From NCBI GenBank assembly GCA_016191435.1, contig JACPOQ010000043.1:62001-126000 (forward strand): a stretch of DNA of 64,000 nucleotides. Reading direction: 5' to 3'. This stretch comes from Chloroflexota bacterium (GTDB taxonomy: Bacteria; Chloroflexota; Dehalococcoidia; Tepidiformales; Tepidiformaceae). The position numbers were made by a program, and so were the translations under genes. The notes beneath the pieces are model-generated. The model was given only the letters and a program-made list of their open reading frames with translations, searched no databases and had not been told where the DNA came from. Below are positions 52,383 to 60,659 of the stretch, piece after piece (position 1 is the stretch's first letter; each line of letters opens with the position of its first letter).

Positions 52383-52616
52383 GCCATTCGTCGTTTGGAC
52401 GGGCCCTTCACCTCCAATTGGCAGCACAGCGGCGGCCGGTCGCGCTCGAAAAGGCATCTCCACGAGCGCTACCGCGACCTGGGCGCACCAGCGCCGGCGG
52501 TTGACTCATCGCGGATTCCATCCGGCCGATCCCGTGTGCGCGCGCCTTCGAAAGGACGCCGATGACCCTCATGGCCTGGCGCCAACCTGCTAGGATCGCT
52601 CCCGCGGAGGGGATCC

Positions 52617-53450
52617 ATGCAGCGGTTGTCGTTTGGGGCCATCACGGTGGACGCGTTTTCCGACGGCGAGCTCGCGGTACCGCTCGCGGGGATGTTCCCG
52701 GGGGCTGACATCGAGACGTTTCGCCCGTTCGACGGGGTCGATGACTCCGGCAACATGTCTATGCCGATGACGACGTTCGTCATCCGCACCGCGGGCAAGC
52801 TCGTGCTGGTTGATACGGGTATCGGCCCCGAACTCGGCTCTCTCGGCCGTGCGGGCTTCGCCGGGGACGTCGGCTACCTCCCCGGCGCGCTCAAGGACGC
52901 GGGCATCGATGCCAACGCCGTCGATACGGTGGTGTTCACGCACCTCCACGCCGACCACATCGGGTGGAACGTCACCACGCTCGATGGCGAAGCCGTCCCC
53001 ACGTTCCCGAACGCCAGCTACGTCGTGACGAAGACCGAATGGGCGTACTGGTCGGGCACCAAGAGCCGCGACATTGCACGCTGCGTGCGCCCGCTCGAAG
53101 AGCGCGGGCAGCTGCTTACCGTTGATGATGGGTACGAACCCGCCCCGGGCCTCAGCCTCGTCGCCAGCCCCGGCCATACGCCGGGCCACACGTGCGTCCT
53201 CGTGGGTGCGGGCAGCGAACGCGGCCTGATAACCGGCGACGCGGCCCACCACCCCGCCGAGCTCGTGGACGACCACTTCGTCGCCGTCCATGACATGGAC
53301 CCGGCACGGTCGACGGCCTCGCGGGCTGCGCTCGCCGCCCGGATGGAGGCCGAGGGGCTGACGGTGCTTGGCGGCCACTTTCCCCCACCGGGCGCGGGCA
53401 ACCTCGTGCGTGTGGACGCGAAACGCCAGTGGCGTTGGCTCGGCGCCTAA
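52617..53450 (+). CDS. Metallo-beta-lactamase-fold hydrolase (lactonase-like)
   Basis: 277 residues. The zinc motif HLHADHIGWN is intact (THLHADHIG, about residue 107), GHTPGHT supplies the next His, and GDAAHHP and GGHFPPPG the remaining ligands. The layout (start MQRLSFGAITVDAFSDG, conserved TTFVIRTAGKLVLVDTGIGP) is that of AHL-lactonase/AttM-like and related MBL hydrolases. Substrate cannot be assigned. TAGGAT at 52592-52597 and GCGGAGGGG precede ATG 52617. A heptamer tract follows its stop codon. Confidence 0.9.
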   Translation: MQRLSFGAITVDAFSDGELAVPLAGMFPGADIETFRPFDGVDDSGNMSMPMTTFVIRTAGKLVLVDTGIGPELGSLGRAGFAGDVGYLPGALKDAGIDANAVDTVVFTHLHADHIGWNVTTLDGEAVPTFPNASYVVTKTEWAYWSGTKSRDIARCVRPLEERGQLLTVDDGYEPAPGLSLVASPGHTPGHTCVLVGAGSERGLITGDAAHHPAELVDDHFVAVHDMDPARSTASRAALAARMEAEGLTVLGGHFPPPGAGNLVRVDAKRQWRWLGA

Positions 53451-53491
53451 CGATAATCCACGATTCACGATTCGTGATTCATGATTTAGTG
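53451..53491 (+). repeat. Heptamer repeat tract between MBL-fold and DinB genes
   Basis: CGATTCA, CGATTCG, TGATTCA, TGATTTA in 7-bp register (53461-53488), preceded by CGATAATCCA, beginning immediately after the MBL-fold gene stop. Same unit family as the tract at 53971-54012. Confidence 0.82.
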
Positions 53492-53502
53492 AGGATGGTG
53501 GG

Positions 53503-53970
53503 ATGGACCACATTCAACGCACGCAACTCATCGAGCGGTATGCTGACGGCTTCCGCGCCGTCAGCGATGCCGTCGCGAAAGTTGGCGCCGCCAACCTCGA
53601 CCTCGCGCCAGCGGACGGCAGTTGGACGCCGCGCCAGATCATCCACCACCTGGCCGATAGCGAAATGACGTCGTGCCTGCGCCTTCGCCGGCTGATTGCC
53701 GAGGAGAACGTGGACATCGTCGGCTACCCGGAAGAAGTGTGGGCGAAGCGCGTCTACTACGACCGCCCGATCGAGCCCTCGCTCGCAGCGATCAAGGCCG
53801 CCCGCGAAAGTACCGTCGATATCCTGAATCGCATGACCCCTGGCGAATGGCAGCGGGCCGGCACCCACAACGAAATCGGGGTTTACACGCCGGAAGTCTG
53901 GCTCGAAATCTACGCACGCCACTGCCACGACCACGCGAACCAGATCCTCCACGCCGCCGGCCTCACCTAG
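53503..53970 (+). CDS. DinB-family four-helix protein
   Basis: 155 residues starting MDHIQRTQLIERYADGF. DinB-like metal ligands are seen in SWTPRQIIHHLADSE (His), and HCHDHANQILHAAGL near the C-terminus (HxxDH). A VGYPEEVWAKRVYYDRPIEP insertion connects helices. DinB proteins bind a divalent metal and many are thiol transferases. It is the second DinB-like gene in the window (other at 10975), and is bracketed on both sides by related heptamer tracts. Confidence 0.85.
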   Translation: MDHIQRTQLIERYADGFRAVSDAVAKVGAANLDLAPADGSWTPRQIIHHLADSEMTSCLRLRRLIAEENVDIVGYPEEVWAKRVYYDRPIEPSLAAIKAARESTVDILNRMTPGEWQRAGTHNEIGVYTPEVWLEIYARHCHDHANQILHAAGLT

Positions 53971-54012
53971 GAATTTACGATTCGCGATTTCCGATTCACC
54001 ACTCGGCTTTCG
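53971..54012 (+). repeat. Heptamer repeat tract after the DinB gene
   Basis: GAATTTA, CGATTCG, CGATTTC, CGATTCA, CCACTCG, GCTTTCG in strict 7-bp register, starting at the base after the DinB stop codon. Same CGATTCA family as 53451-53491. Confidence 0.82.
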
Positions 54013-54062
54013 GCGTCAACCGGCACGCCGGTACCCCCCCTACGCCCCTACGCCGACACGGG

Positions 54063-54068
54063 TATGAT
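54063..54068 (+). promoter_or_regulatory. -10 box for the ThDP-dependent lyase gene
   Basis: TATGAT, about 30 nt before ATG 54099. The leader carries GGGAG as ribosome-binding site, so this gene uses a short leader, not a leaderless start. Confidence 0.5.
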
Positions 54069-54098
54069 GCGGCCTCACCACCAACGGGAGATTCGCAC

Positions 54099-55751
54099 AT
54101 GGCTACCATCACCGGCGCGCAGATCGTCGCGCGTTCGCTAAAGCAGCAGGGCGTCGAGTACATGTTCGGGATCGTGGGCATCCCGGTCATCCCGATCGCC
54201 ATTTTCGCCCAGCGCGAAGGGATCAAGTTCCTTGGATTCCGCAACGAACAGTCGGCCAGCTATGCCGCCGGCGCCGTCGGTTACCTGACCGGGCGGCCGG
54301 GCGTCTGCCTCGGCGTCTCGGGGCCAGGGATGATCCACGGCATCGCGGGCCTCGCCAACGCGTGGTCGAACTGCTGGCCGATGATCCTCATCGGCGGCGC
54401 CAACGATTCGTACCAGAACGGCCAGGGCGCCTTCCAGGAAGCCCCCCAGATCGAATCGGCGCGGCCCTACGTGAAATACGCCGCCCGCCCCGATAGCATC
54501 GCCCGCCTTCCCTTCTACGTGGAGCAGGCGGTGCGCTCCGCCATCTACGGCCGCCCCGGCGCCGTCTACCTGGACCTCCCCGGCGACATCATTACCGGCT
54601 CGATCGAGGAAGACGAACTGAAGTTCCCGCCGCGCTGCCCCGAGCCGCCGCGCACGCTCGCGCCACAGGAGAGCATCCAGGCCGCGCTCGCCGCGCTGAA
54701 GTCCGCCGAGCGGCCCCTCGTGATTGTCGGCAAGGGCGCCGCCTACTCGCGCGCCGAGGACGAAGTCCTCAAGTTCGTCGAAAGCACCGGACTGCCCTAC
54801 CTTGCGACGCCGATGGGCAAGGGCCTCATCCCTGACGACCATCCCCAGTCCATTGCGCCGGCCCGCTCGTTCGCGCTGCAGAACGCCGACCTCGTGCTCC
54901 TGATTGGAGCCCGCCTCAACTGGATCCTCCACTTCGGCCTGCCGCCGCGCTTCAACGAGAACGTCCGCGTCATCCAGATGGACATCAACGCCGAGGAGAT
55001 TGGCAACAATGTCTCGACCGAGGTCGCGCTCGTCGGCGATGCCCGCGCCATCACGGGCCAGCTCAACGCCGAGCTCGAGAAGCACCCATGGCAGTACCCG
55101 TCGGAGACCACGTGGTGGACCGGCCTGCAGGGCAAGATGCGCGACAACGCCGCCACGGTGGAGCCCATGCTCGCCGACGACAGCGTCCCCATGGGCTACT
55201 ACCGCGTGCTCCGCGAAATCCGCGACCTGATCCCGCGGGACGCCTTTATCAGCAACGAAGGCGCCAGCACGATGGACATCGGCCGCACGGTAATGCCGAA
55301 CTTCCTGCCCCGCCACCGCCTCGATGCCGGGTCCTTCGGCACGATGGGGGTCGGCCTTGGCCAGGCCATCGCCGCCGCCGTGGTGAACCCGGACAAGAAG
55401 GTCGTGTGCGTCGAAGGCGACTCCGCGTTCGGCTTCAGCGGCATGGAGTTCGAAACCGCCATCCGCTACGGCCTCAACATCACCTTCATCATCATCAACA
55501 ACAACGGCATCGGCGGCGGCCCGGACGTCCTCGACCCCGCGCGCATCCCGCCGTCCGCCTACACGCCGCAGGCGCACTACGAAAAAATCGCCGAAGCCTT
55601 TGGCGGCAAGGGCTACTTCGTTACCGAGCCCGCCGACCTCGAGCCCACGCTGAAAGAAGCGCTCGCGGACACGCGGCCCAGCATCGTCAACATCATGATC
55701 AGCGCCCAGAGCCAGCGAAAGCCTCAGCAATTCGCCTGGCTCACGCGGTAG
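54099..55751 (+). CDS. ThDP-dependent oxalyl-CoA decarboxylase / 2-hydroxyacyl-CoA lyase
   Basis: 550 residues. VEYMFGIVGIPVIPIAIFAQ, FRNEQSASYAAGAVGYLTGR (catalytic Glu), and the C-terminal thiamine-diphosphate motif EGDSAFGFSGMEFETAIRYG ending NNNGI are those of oxalyl-CoA decarboxylase and peroxisomal 2-hydroxyacyl-CoA lyase. Both cleave the C1-C2 bond of a CoA thioester to formyl-CoA. Sequence alone does not separate them. A CaiB/BaiF CoA-transferase gene lies 2.7 kb away on the other strand and might act on related thioesters. A strong terminator follows. Confidence 0.9.
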   Translation: MATITGAQIVARSLKQQGVEYMFGIVGIPVIPIAIFAQREGIKFLGFRNEQSASYAAGAVGYLTGRPGVCLGVSGPGMIHGIAGLANAWSNCWPMILIGGANDSYQNGQGAFQEAPQIESARPYVKYAARPDSIARLPFYVEQAVRSAIYGRPGAVYLDLPGDIITGSIEEDELKFPPRCPEPPRTLAPQESIQAALAALKSAERPLVIVGKGAAYSRAEDEVLKFVESTGLPYLATPMGKGLIPDDHPQSIAPARSFALQNADLVLLIGARLNWILHFGLPPRFNENVRVIQMDINAEEIGNNVSTEVALVGDARAITGQLNAELEKHPWQYPSETTWWTGLQGKMRDNAATVEPMLADDSVPMGYYRVLREIRDLIPRDAFISNEGASTMDIGRTVMPNFLPRHRLDAGSFGTMGVGLGQAIAAAVVNPDKKVVCVEGDSAFGFSGMEFETAIRYGLNITFIIINNNGIGGGPDVLDPARIPPSAYTPQAHYEKIAEAFGGKGYFVTEPADLEPTLKEALADTRPSIVNIMISAQSQRKPQQFAWLTR

Positions 55752-55764
55752 GCAGAACGCCCAG

Positions 55765-55803
55765 GGGCCGCGGGCGAGGGTTCGCCCGCGGCCCTCGTTT
55801 TCT
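55765..55803 (+). terminator. Rho-independent terminator after the ThDP lyase gene
   Basis: A 13-bp perfect stem GGGCCGCGGGCGA / TCGCCCGCGGCCC with a GGGT loop, followed by TCGTTTTCT. The clearest intrinsic terminator in the window. Confidence 0.85.
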
Positions 55804-55846
55804 GGGCTCGAGGCTCGAACGGATGTTCTCCCTTCTCTCGTTCTGG

Positions 55847-55852
55847 TACCAT
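55847..55852 (+). promoter_or_regulatory. -10 box for leaderless uvrB
   Basis: TACCAT, seven bases (ATCCCGC) before ATG 55860. Confidence 0.5.
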
Positions 55853-55859
55853 ATCCCGC

Positions 55860-57983
55860 ATGGCTCTGCTCACCCCCACTGCGCCCGCGCGCGGTGATTT
55901 CCACATCACGTCCGACTACCAGCCGACCGGCGACCAGCCGACCGCCATCGCGCAGCTCGTCGAAGGCGTGGAGCGCGGCGACCGCTACCAGACGCTCCTC
56001 GGCGTCACGGGTTCGGGCAAGACGTTCACTATCGCGAACGTCATCCAGCAGACCGGCCGTCCCACGCTCGTGCTCGCGCACAACAAGACGCTCGCCGCCC
56101 AGCTCTGCTCGGAGCTCAAGGAGTTCTTCCCCGAGAACGCGGTCGAGTACTTTGTTTCGTACTACGACTACTACCAGCCCGAGGCCTACATCCCGCGCAC
56201 CGACACCTACATCGCCAAAGACGCGGATATCAACGAGGAGATCGACAAGCTCCGCCACGCGGCCACGCGGGCGCTCTTCACGCGCCGCGACGTCATCATC
56301 GTCGCCAGCGTCTCGTGCATCTACGGCCTCGGCGAGCCTGAGCAGTACCAGGAGTTCGTCCTCGGCTTCAAGGTCGGGCAGCCGTTTAAGCGCGCCGAGG
56401 CCATCCGCCGCATGGTCAGCATGCAGTACGAACGCAACGATATGAACGTCGTCCGCGGCAAGTTCCGACTCCGCGGCGATTCGCTCACCATCCTCCCCAG
56501 CTACGAAGAGCTCGCCGTCCGCATCGACTTCTTTGGCGACGACGTGGAGCGCATCGTCGAGCTCGACCCCCTCACCGGCGAGATCGTCTCCGAGCGCGAC
56601 GAGATCGAGATCTTCCCCGCGAAGCACTTCGTGACCACCAGCGACCGCATGGTGCAGGCCGTCGAGCGCATCGAAGCGGAGCTGGCGGACCAGGTCGAGT
56701 TCCTCAACAGCCAGGGTAAGATCCTCGAAGCGGCCCGCCTCGAAGAGCGCACCCACTACGACATCGAATCCATGCGCGAGACCGGCTACTGCGCCGGCAT
56801 CGAGAATTATTCCCGGCACCTCCAACTCCGCGAGGCCGGCATGACGCCGTGGTGCCTGCTTGACTACTTCCCCGACGATTGGCTCCTGGTGGTCGATGAG
56901 TCGCACATGACGCTGCCCCAGGTGCAGGGACAATTTTTCGGCGACCGCGCGCGCAAGACCACGCTCGTCGAATTCGGCTTCCGCCTGCCGAGCGCGCTCG
57001 ACAACCGCCCGCTGACGTTCGAGGAGTTCGACCGCCACATCAAGCAGGCGATCTTCGTGAGCGCCACGCCGGCGGACTACGAGGTCCAACGCTCCACGCA
57101 GGTCGTCGAGCAGGTCATCCGGCCGACGGGCATCATCGACCCCGAGATTGAAGTGCGGCCCACCAGGAACCAGGTCGATGACCTGATGGATGAGGTGCGG
57201 CTGACCATCGACAAGGGCCAGCGCGTGCTCGTCACAACGCTCACGAAGAAGATGGCCGAGGACCTCGCCGACTATCTCACGGAGATGGGCATCAAGACCC
57301 ACTACCTCCACAGCGAAGTCACGACGATGGACCGCGTCGAAATCCTGCGCGACCTGCGGCTCGGGGTGTACGACGTCGTCGTCGGCATCAACCTCCTGCG
57401 CGAAGGGCTCGACCTTCCTGAAGTCTCGCTCGTCTGCATCCTCGATGCGGACAAAGAGGGCTACCTGCGCTCGAACCGGTCGCTCATCCAGACGATCGGC
57501 CGCGCCGCCCGGCACATCGAAGGGCGCGTCATCATGTACGCCGACCAGGTCACGCTCAGCATGCAGAACGCCATCGATGAGACGTACCGGCGGCGCAAGC
57601 TCCAGGCGGAATACAACGCCGAGCACGGCATCGAGGCTCTCAGCATCGTCCGCGCCGTCCGCGACATCACCGACCATGTCCGGCTGCAGGTCGCGGAAGG
57701 CCGCACCGAATACGACGCCGGCCCGCGCAAGGAGATGCCCAAAGACGAGGCGCTGCGCATGATCAAGGAACTCGAATCGCAGATGAAGCAGGCGGCGAAG
57801 GCGCTGGAGTTCGAAAAGGCCGCCGCGCTGCGCGACCAGGTGGTGGAGCTGCGGCGCTCAATGATTGGCAGCGATGCAGAGGAGCTCGCAGCCTTCGCCG
57901 CCGTCGCTGGCCGCCCCGGCCCGGTCCGCTACGGCCGCAGCCAGGCCGGCGGCCGGGATCGCCGCCGCCGGTATAACAAGTAG
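55860..57983 (+). CDS. uvrB: UvrABC excision-repair system subunit B
   Basis: 707 residues, full length. Helicase motif [20 protein letters not shown], the beta-hairpin region [78 protein letters not shown] and [20 protein letters not shown] are all present, and the C-terminal UVR domain ([36 protein letters not shown]) is intact. UvrB verifies and loads damaged DNA for UvrC incision. Tail to tail with the small gene at 58006. Confidence 0.97.
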   Translation: MALLTPTAPARGDFHITSDYQPTGDQPTAIAQLVEGVERGDRYQTLLGVTGSGKTFTIANVIQQTGRPTLVLAHNKTLAAQLCSELKEFFPENAVEYFVSYYDYYQPEAYIPRTDTYIAKDADINEEIDKLRHAATRALFTRRDVIIVASVSCIYGLGEPEQYQEFVLGFKVGQPFKRAEAIRRMVSMQYERNDMNVVRGKFRLRGDSLTILPSYEELAVRIDFFGDDVERIVELDPLTGEIVSERDEIEIFPAKHFVTTSDRMVQAVERIEAELADQVEFLNSQGKILEAARLEERTHYDIESMRETGYCAGIENYSRHLQLREAGMTPWCLLDYFPDDWLLVVDESHMTLPQVQGQFFGDRARKTTLVEFGFRLPSALDNRPLTFEEFDRHIKQAIFVSATPADYEVQRSTQVVEQVIRPTGIIDPEIEVRPTRNQVDDLMDEVRLTIDKGQRVLVTTLTKKMAEDLADYLTEMGIKTHYLHSEVTTMDRVEILRDLRLGVYDVVVGINLLREGLDLPEVSLVCILDADKEGYLRSNRSLIQTIGRAARHIEGRVIMYADQVTLSMQNAIDETYRRRKLQAEYNAEHGIEALSIVRAVRDITDHVRLQVAEGRTEYDAGPRKEMPKDEALRMIKELESQMKQAAKALEFEKAAALRDQVVELRRSMIGSDAEELAAFAAVAGRPGPVRYGRSQAGGRDRRRRYNK

Positions 57984-58005
57984 CGCACAATCGCCAGCGC
58001 GCGGT

Positions 58006-58269
58006 TCACTCGCCCTTGCGCAACGCCTGCACCAGCTCCGCTTTCGTCATGGTCGAGCGCCCCTTGATGTCGATATCGCGGGCCTTCGCCATCAGGTCGT
58101 CCTTCGACCATTCGTCGTAGCCGCCACTGTGACGGCGGTGGCGCGCCATCTCCTTCGGGTCGCTGTTCGCGATGCGCGCCGCCTTCTGTTTCGTCAGCCC
58201 GTCATCGCGGAGCGCCTCGTAGCGTTTCGGGTCTTTGACGCTCGGTCCGGGCCCTTTACCTCGTGGCAT
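58006..58269 (-). CDS. Small Rho-N/SAP-like DNA- or RNA-binding protein
   Basis: 87 residues from ATG 58269 with AAGGAGG 8-9 nt upstream. A basic linker (MPRGKGPGPSVKDPKRYEAL, QKAARIANSDPKEMARHRR) leads to WSKDDLMAKARDIDIKGRST, followed by MTKAELVQALRKG, a helix-extended-loop-helix of the Rho N-terminal/SAP type that binds nucleic acids. Similar short proteins are common in actinobacteria and deinococci. Role unproven. Confidence 0.8.
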   Translation of the reverse strand: MPRGKGPGPSVKDPKRYEALRDDGLTKQKAARIANSDPKEMARHRRHSGGYDEWSKDDLMAKARDIDIKGRSTMTKAELVQALRKGE

Positions 58270-58438
58270 CTCGCTTGCCTCCTTGCTGGATGGCCGGTGC
58301 AACCCTGCCCCGCACTCTGAGGCGATCGTCCGCCGCGGAGAATACACCGGCTATGCGCCAACGCGCCGCGGACCTTTCGGCGCAATCACGATTCGTATCC
58401 AGTCCCGGCCGGAGGGCGGGCTCAAGGCGTTGCCGGGG

Positions 58439-59647
58439 CTACCCAAAAACGCCGCTCGCCGCGAGATCCCCAATCTCGTCCGCCGATAGCCCAGCTGCCG
58501 CGAGCACCTCGAAGGTCTGCTCGCCCGGCGCCGGCGCCGGCCCACGCGCGCCGATGTCGGCGCCGTACACCTTGAATGGCGTGTCCAGCGTCTCGAAGCG
58601 GCCGAGTTTGGGGTGCTCGATGGTCGTATACCAGCCCATCGCGCGCGCCTGCGGGTCGCTCGTCACATCAGTCAGCGTCGCGACCGGCGCCCAGATCATG
58701 CGTTGCTCGTCGAGGATATGGCCCCACTCGGCCAGGTCGCGGCTCGCCATCACGGGCTCTATCTGCGCCGTGAGCTCGCGTGTGTGCTCTTTCCGCCCCT
58801 GGGGCGTTTGCAGGCGCGGGTCGCTCACCCAATCATCGCGCCCAATAAGCCGGCAGAACCGCGGCCACCAATCGGCCGTAGGCATCATCAGGAAGATCCA
58901 TTTGCCGTCGCGGCACAGGTACGTGTTCGTTATCGGATTCGCTGGTTCCGTGCGCTGCTTCCTCACGGGTTGCTCCTGCGACACCAGCGCGGAGGCGACG
59001 TCCAGCGCCAGCGTCCACATGCCCGTGTTCTGCAGCGTGACCTCCACCTGCTGGCCTTCGCCTGTCTGGTCGCGGACGCGGAGCGCAACGAGGAGTGCCG
59101 CGAGCAAGTTCAGACCCGTCGTGTGGTCGCCCATCCCGCCGCGGCACAGCGTGGGCGGCGCGTCCGGTTCGCCCAGCAGGCTCATGATCCCGGAGCGAGC
59201 CCAGAACGCGGTGATATCGAAGCCGGGCCGGCTGGCGTCGTCGCCCCGGGCGCCATAGCCGGTCACGGTCGAATAAATCGCGCGCGGGTTCACGGCGTGT
59301 ACATCCTCGTACCGGAACCCGTAACGTTGGCAGCGTCCGGCCGTCAGATTCGTGATCACGATGTCGGCGTCCACGGCCAGCCGCCGCAGCACGTCCGGGC
59401 CGCCCGGCGCCTCCAGGTCGAGTGTCACCGAACGCTTCCCGCGGTTGTCGAGCTCGAAGCCGTAGCAGGCCGCGAACTCGAACTCGTAGCCTGCCGACAA
59501 CATGAGCAGGTGCCGGTAGACGTCGCCGCCGGGCGGCTCGACCTTCACGACGTCGGCCCCGAGGTCGGCCAGGATCGCCCCGGCGCTCGGCCCGGCGAGC
59601 CAGTTCGCCACCTCCAGGACGCGGATGCCCGCCAGCGGTGCAGCCAC
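58439..59647 (-). CDS. CaiB/BaiF-family CoA-transferase
   Basis: 402 residues, GTG start. LAGIRVLEVANWLAGPSAGA, LGADVVKVEPPGGDVYRHL, LDNRGKRSVTLDLEAPGGPD, DADIVITNLTAGRCQRYG and GRPGFDITAFWARSGIMSLL-type patterns mark class III CoA-transferases, which move CoA between acids through a catalytic Asp. It follows the nitronate monooxygenase gene by 11 bp, forming a two-gene operon. Donor and acceptor acids are not predictable. The catalytic Asp region lies near VNPRAIYSTVTGYGARGDDA. Confidence 0.92.
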   Translation of the reverse strand: MAAPLAGIRVLEVANWLAGPSAGAILADLGADVVKVEPPGGDVYRHLLMLSAGYEFEFAACYGFELDNRGKRSVTLDLEAPGGPDVLRRLAVDADIVITNLTAGRCQRYGFRYEDVHAVNPRAIYSTVTGYGARGDDASRPGFDITAFWARSGIMSLLGEPDAPPTLCRGGMGDHTTGLNLLAALLVALRVRDQTGEGQQVEVTLQNTGMWTLALDVASALVSQEQPVRKQRTEPANPITNTYLCRDGKWIFLMMPTADWWPRFCRLIGRDDWVSDPRLQTPQGRKEHTRELTAQIEPVMASRDLAEWGHILDEQRMIWAPVATLTDVTSDPQARAMGWYTTIEHPKLGRFETLDTPFKVYGADIGARGPAPAPGEQTFEVLAAAGLSADEIGDLAASGVFG

Positions 59648-59658
59648 GCTCGGCGCCT

Positions 59659-60543
59659 TTAGACGCGCGCGGCGGCGAGTTCGCCCAGCGCATCCGCCGA
59701 AGCCCTCGCCGCCGCGAACCCGCCCTCGATGAGCTCCCGCATCACGGCTTCCACGGGCTTGATATCCGTGATCAGCGCCGATACCTGGCCCATCTGCACC
59801 TGGCGCTTTTCGCCGAGCACTTCCATCGAGAAATCGGGCTTCGAAACGCGCGGCTTCACGCGCCCTTCGGCCGACATCGTGGAGGTATCGATGGCCGCGA
59901 GGATCAGCTTGCGCGTGTGTTCCGGCGCGTTCGCCTCGACCGTGGCCAGGAACCGCGTGCCGAGTTGCACGCCCTCCGCGCCGAGCGCCATCACGGCCGC
60001 GAAGCCGGGGCCATCGGCCACGGCGCCGGCGGCGATCAGCGGCACCTGCGGGAACGCCCGCCGGATCGTGGGGATGAGCACCATCATGCTCACTTCCTGT
60101 TCCCCGCGGTATCCGCCCGATTCCGCCGGCTCGGCGATGATGGCGTCAACGCCGGCCTCGACCGCCTTCTTCGCGTGGTACAGCGTGGGCAGCACGTGGG
60201 CGACCTTGCAGCCGCCGTCCTTGAGAAACGCCGTCCACAGTTTCGGGTTGCCCGCCGACGTGATGACCACCGGCACCTTCTCTTCGAGCATCAGGTGCAT
60301 CTTCTCGTTGAGTTGCTTCTCCGGCGTGAGGACGATCGGGAAGTTGATGGCGAAGGGCTTGTCCGATAGCTCGCGGAAGCGCCGGATCTTCTCGCGCATT
60401 TGCTCGGTGGGCGCAGCGGCGCCCGCGATGCACCCGAGGCCGCCGGCGTTGGAGATGGCGGCCGCCAGTTCGGGCGTTTGGGAAATGGCGCCCATTACCA
60501 CCGGGTAGCGCACCCCGAACAGCTCACAGACACGGTTGGTCAC
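59659..60543 (-). CDS. Nitronate monooxygenase-family FMN protein
   Basis: 294 residues, GTG start with GGAGGAAT upstream. ELFGVRYPVVMGAISQTPEL, ISNAGGLGCIAGAAAPTEQM, HVLPTLYHAKKAVEAGVDAI, IAEPAESGGYRGEQEVSMMV and GAEGVQLGTRFLATVEANAP match the TIM-barrel NMO/2-nitropropane dioxygenase family. The His expected as catalytic base in AxGxEAGGHxG reads GGYRG (Tyr), so it is more like the enoyl-reductase (FabK)-type or uncharacterised branch. First gene of the operon with CaiB/BaiF. Confidence 0.88.
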   Translation of the reverse strand: MTNRVCELFGVRYPVVMGAISQTPELAAAISNAGGLGCIAGAAAPTEQMREKIRRFRELSDKPFAINFPIVLTPEKQLNEKMHLMLEEKVPVVITSAGNPKLWTAFLKDGGCKVAHVLPTLYHAKKAVEAGVDAIIAEPAESGGYRGEQEVSMMVLIPTIRRAFPQVPLIAAGAVADGPGFAAVMALGAEGVQLGTRFLATVEANAPEHTRKLILAAIDTSTMSAEGRVKPRVSKPDFSMEVLGEKRQVQMGQVSALITDIKPVEAVMRELIEGGFAAARASADALGELAAARV

Positions 60544-60659
60544 TCGATTCCTCCGGATTCAGAGTGTAACGATTCACGTCGCTCGAACCAATCGGCGGGC
60601 AGGCAGAAGGGCGACGATCCCTAACGGACCCTAGCCCTCTGGCGCCACAAGCGGCCCGC

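Noticed and set aside
54138..57677. A 1179-codon open frame on the minus strand opposite the ThDP lyase and uvrB
   Set aside because: Antisense shadow of two clearly conserved genes; no domain pattern, and long antisense frames are normal in GC-rich coding DNA.
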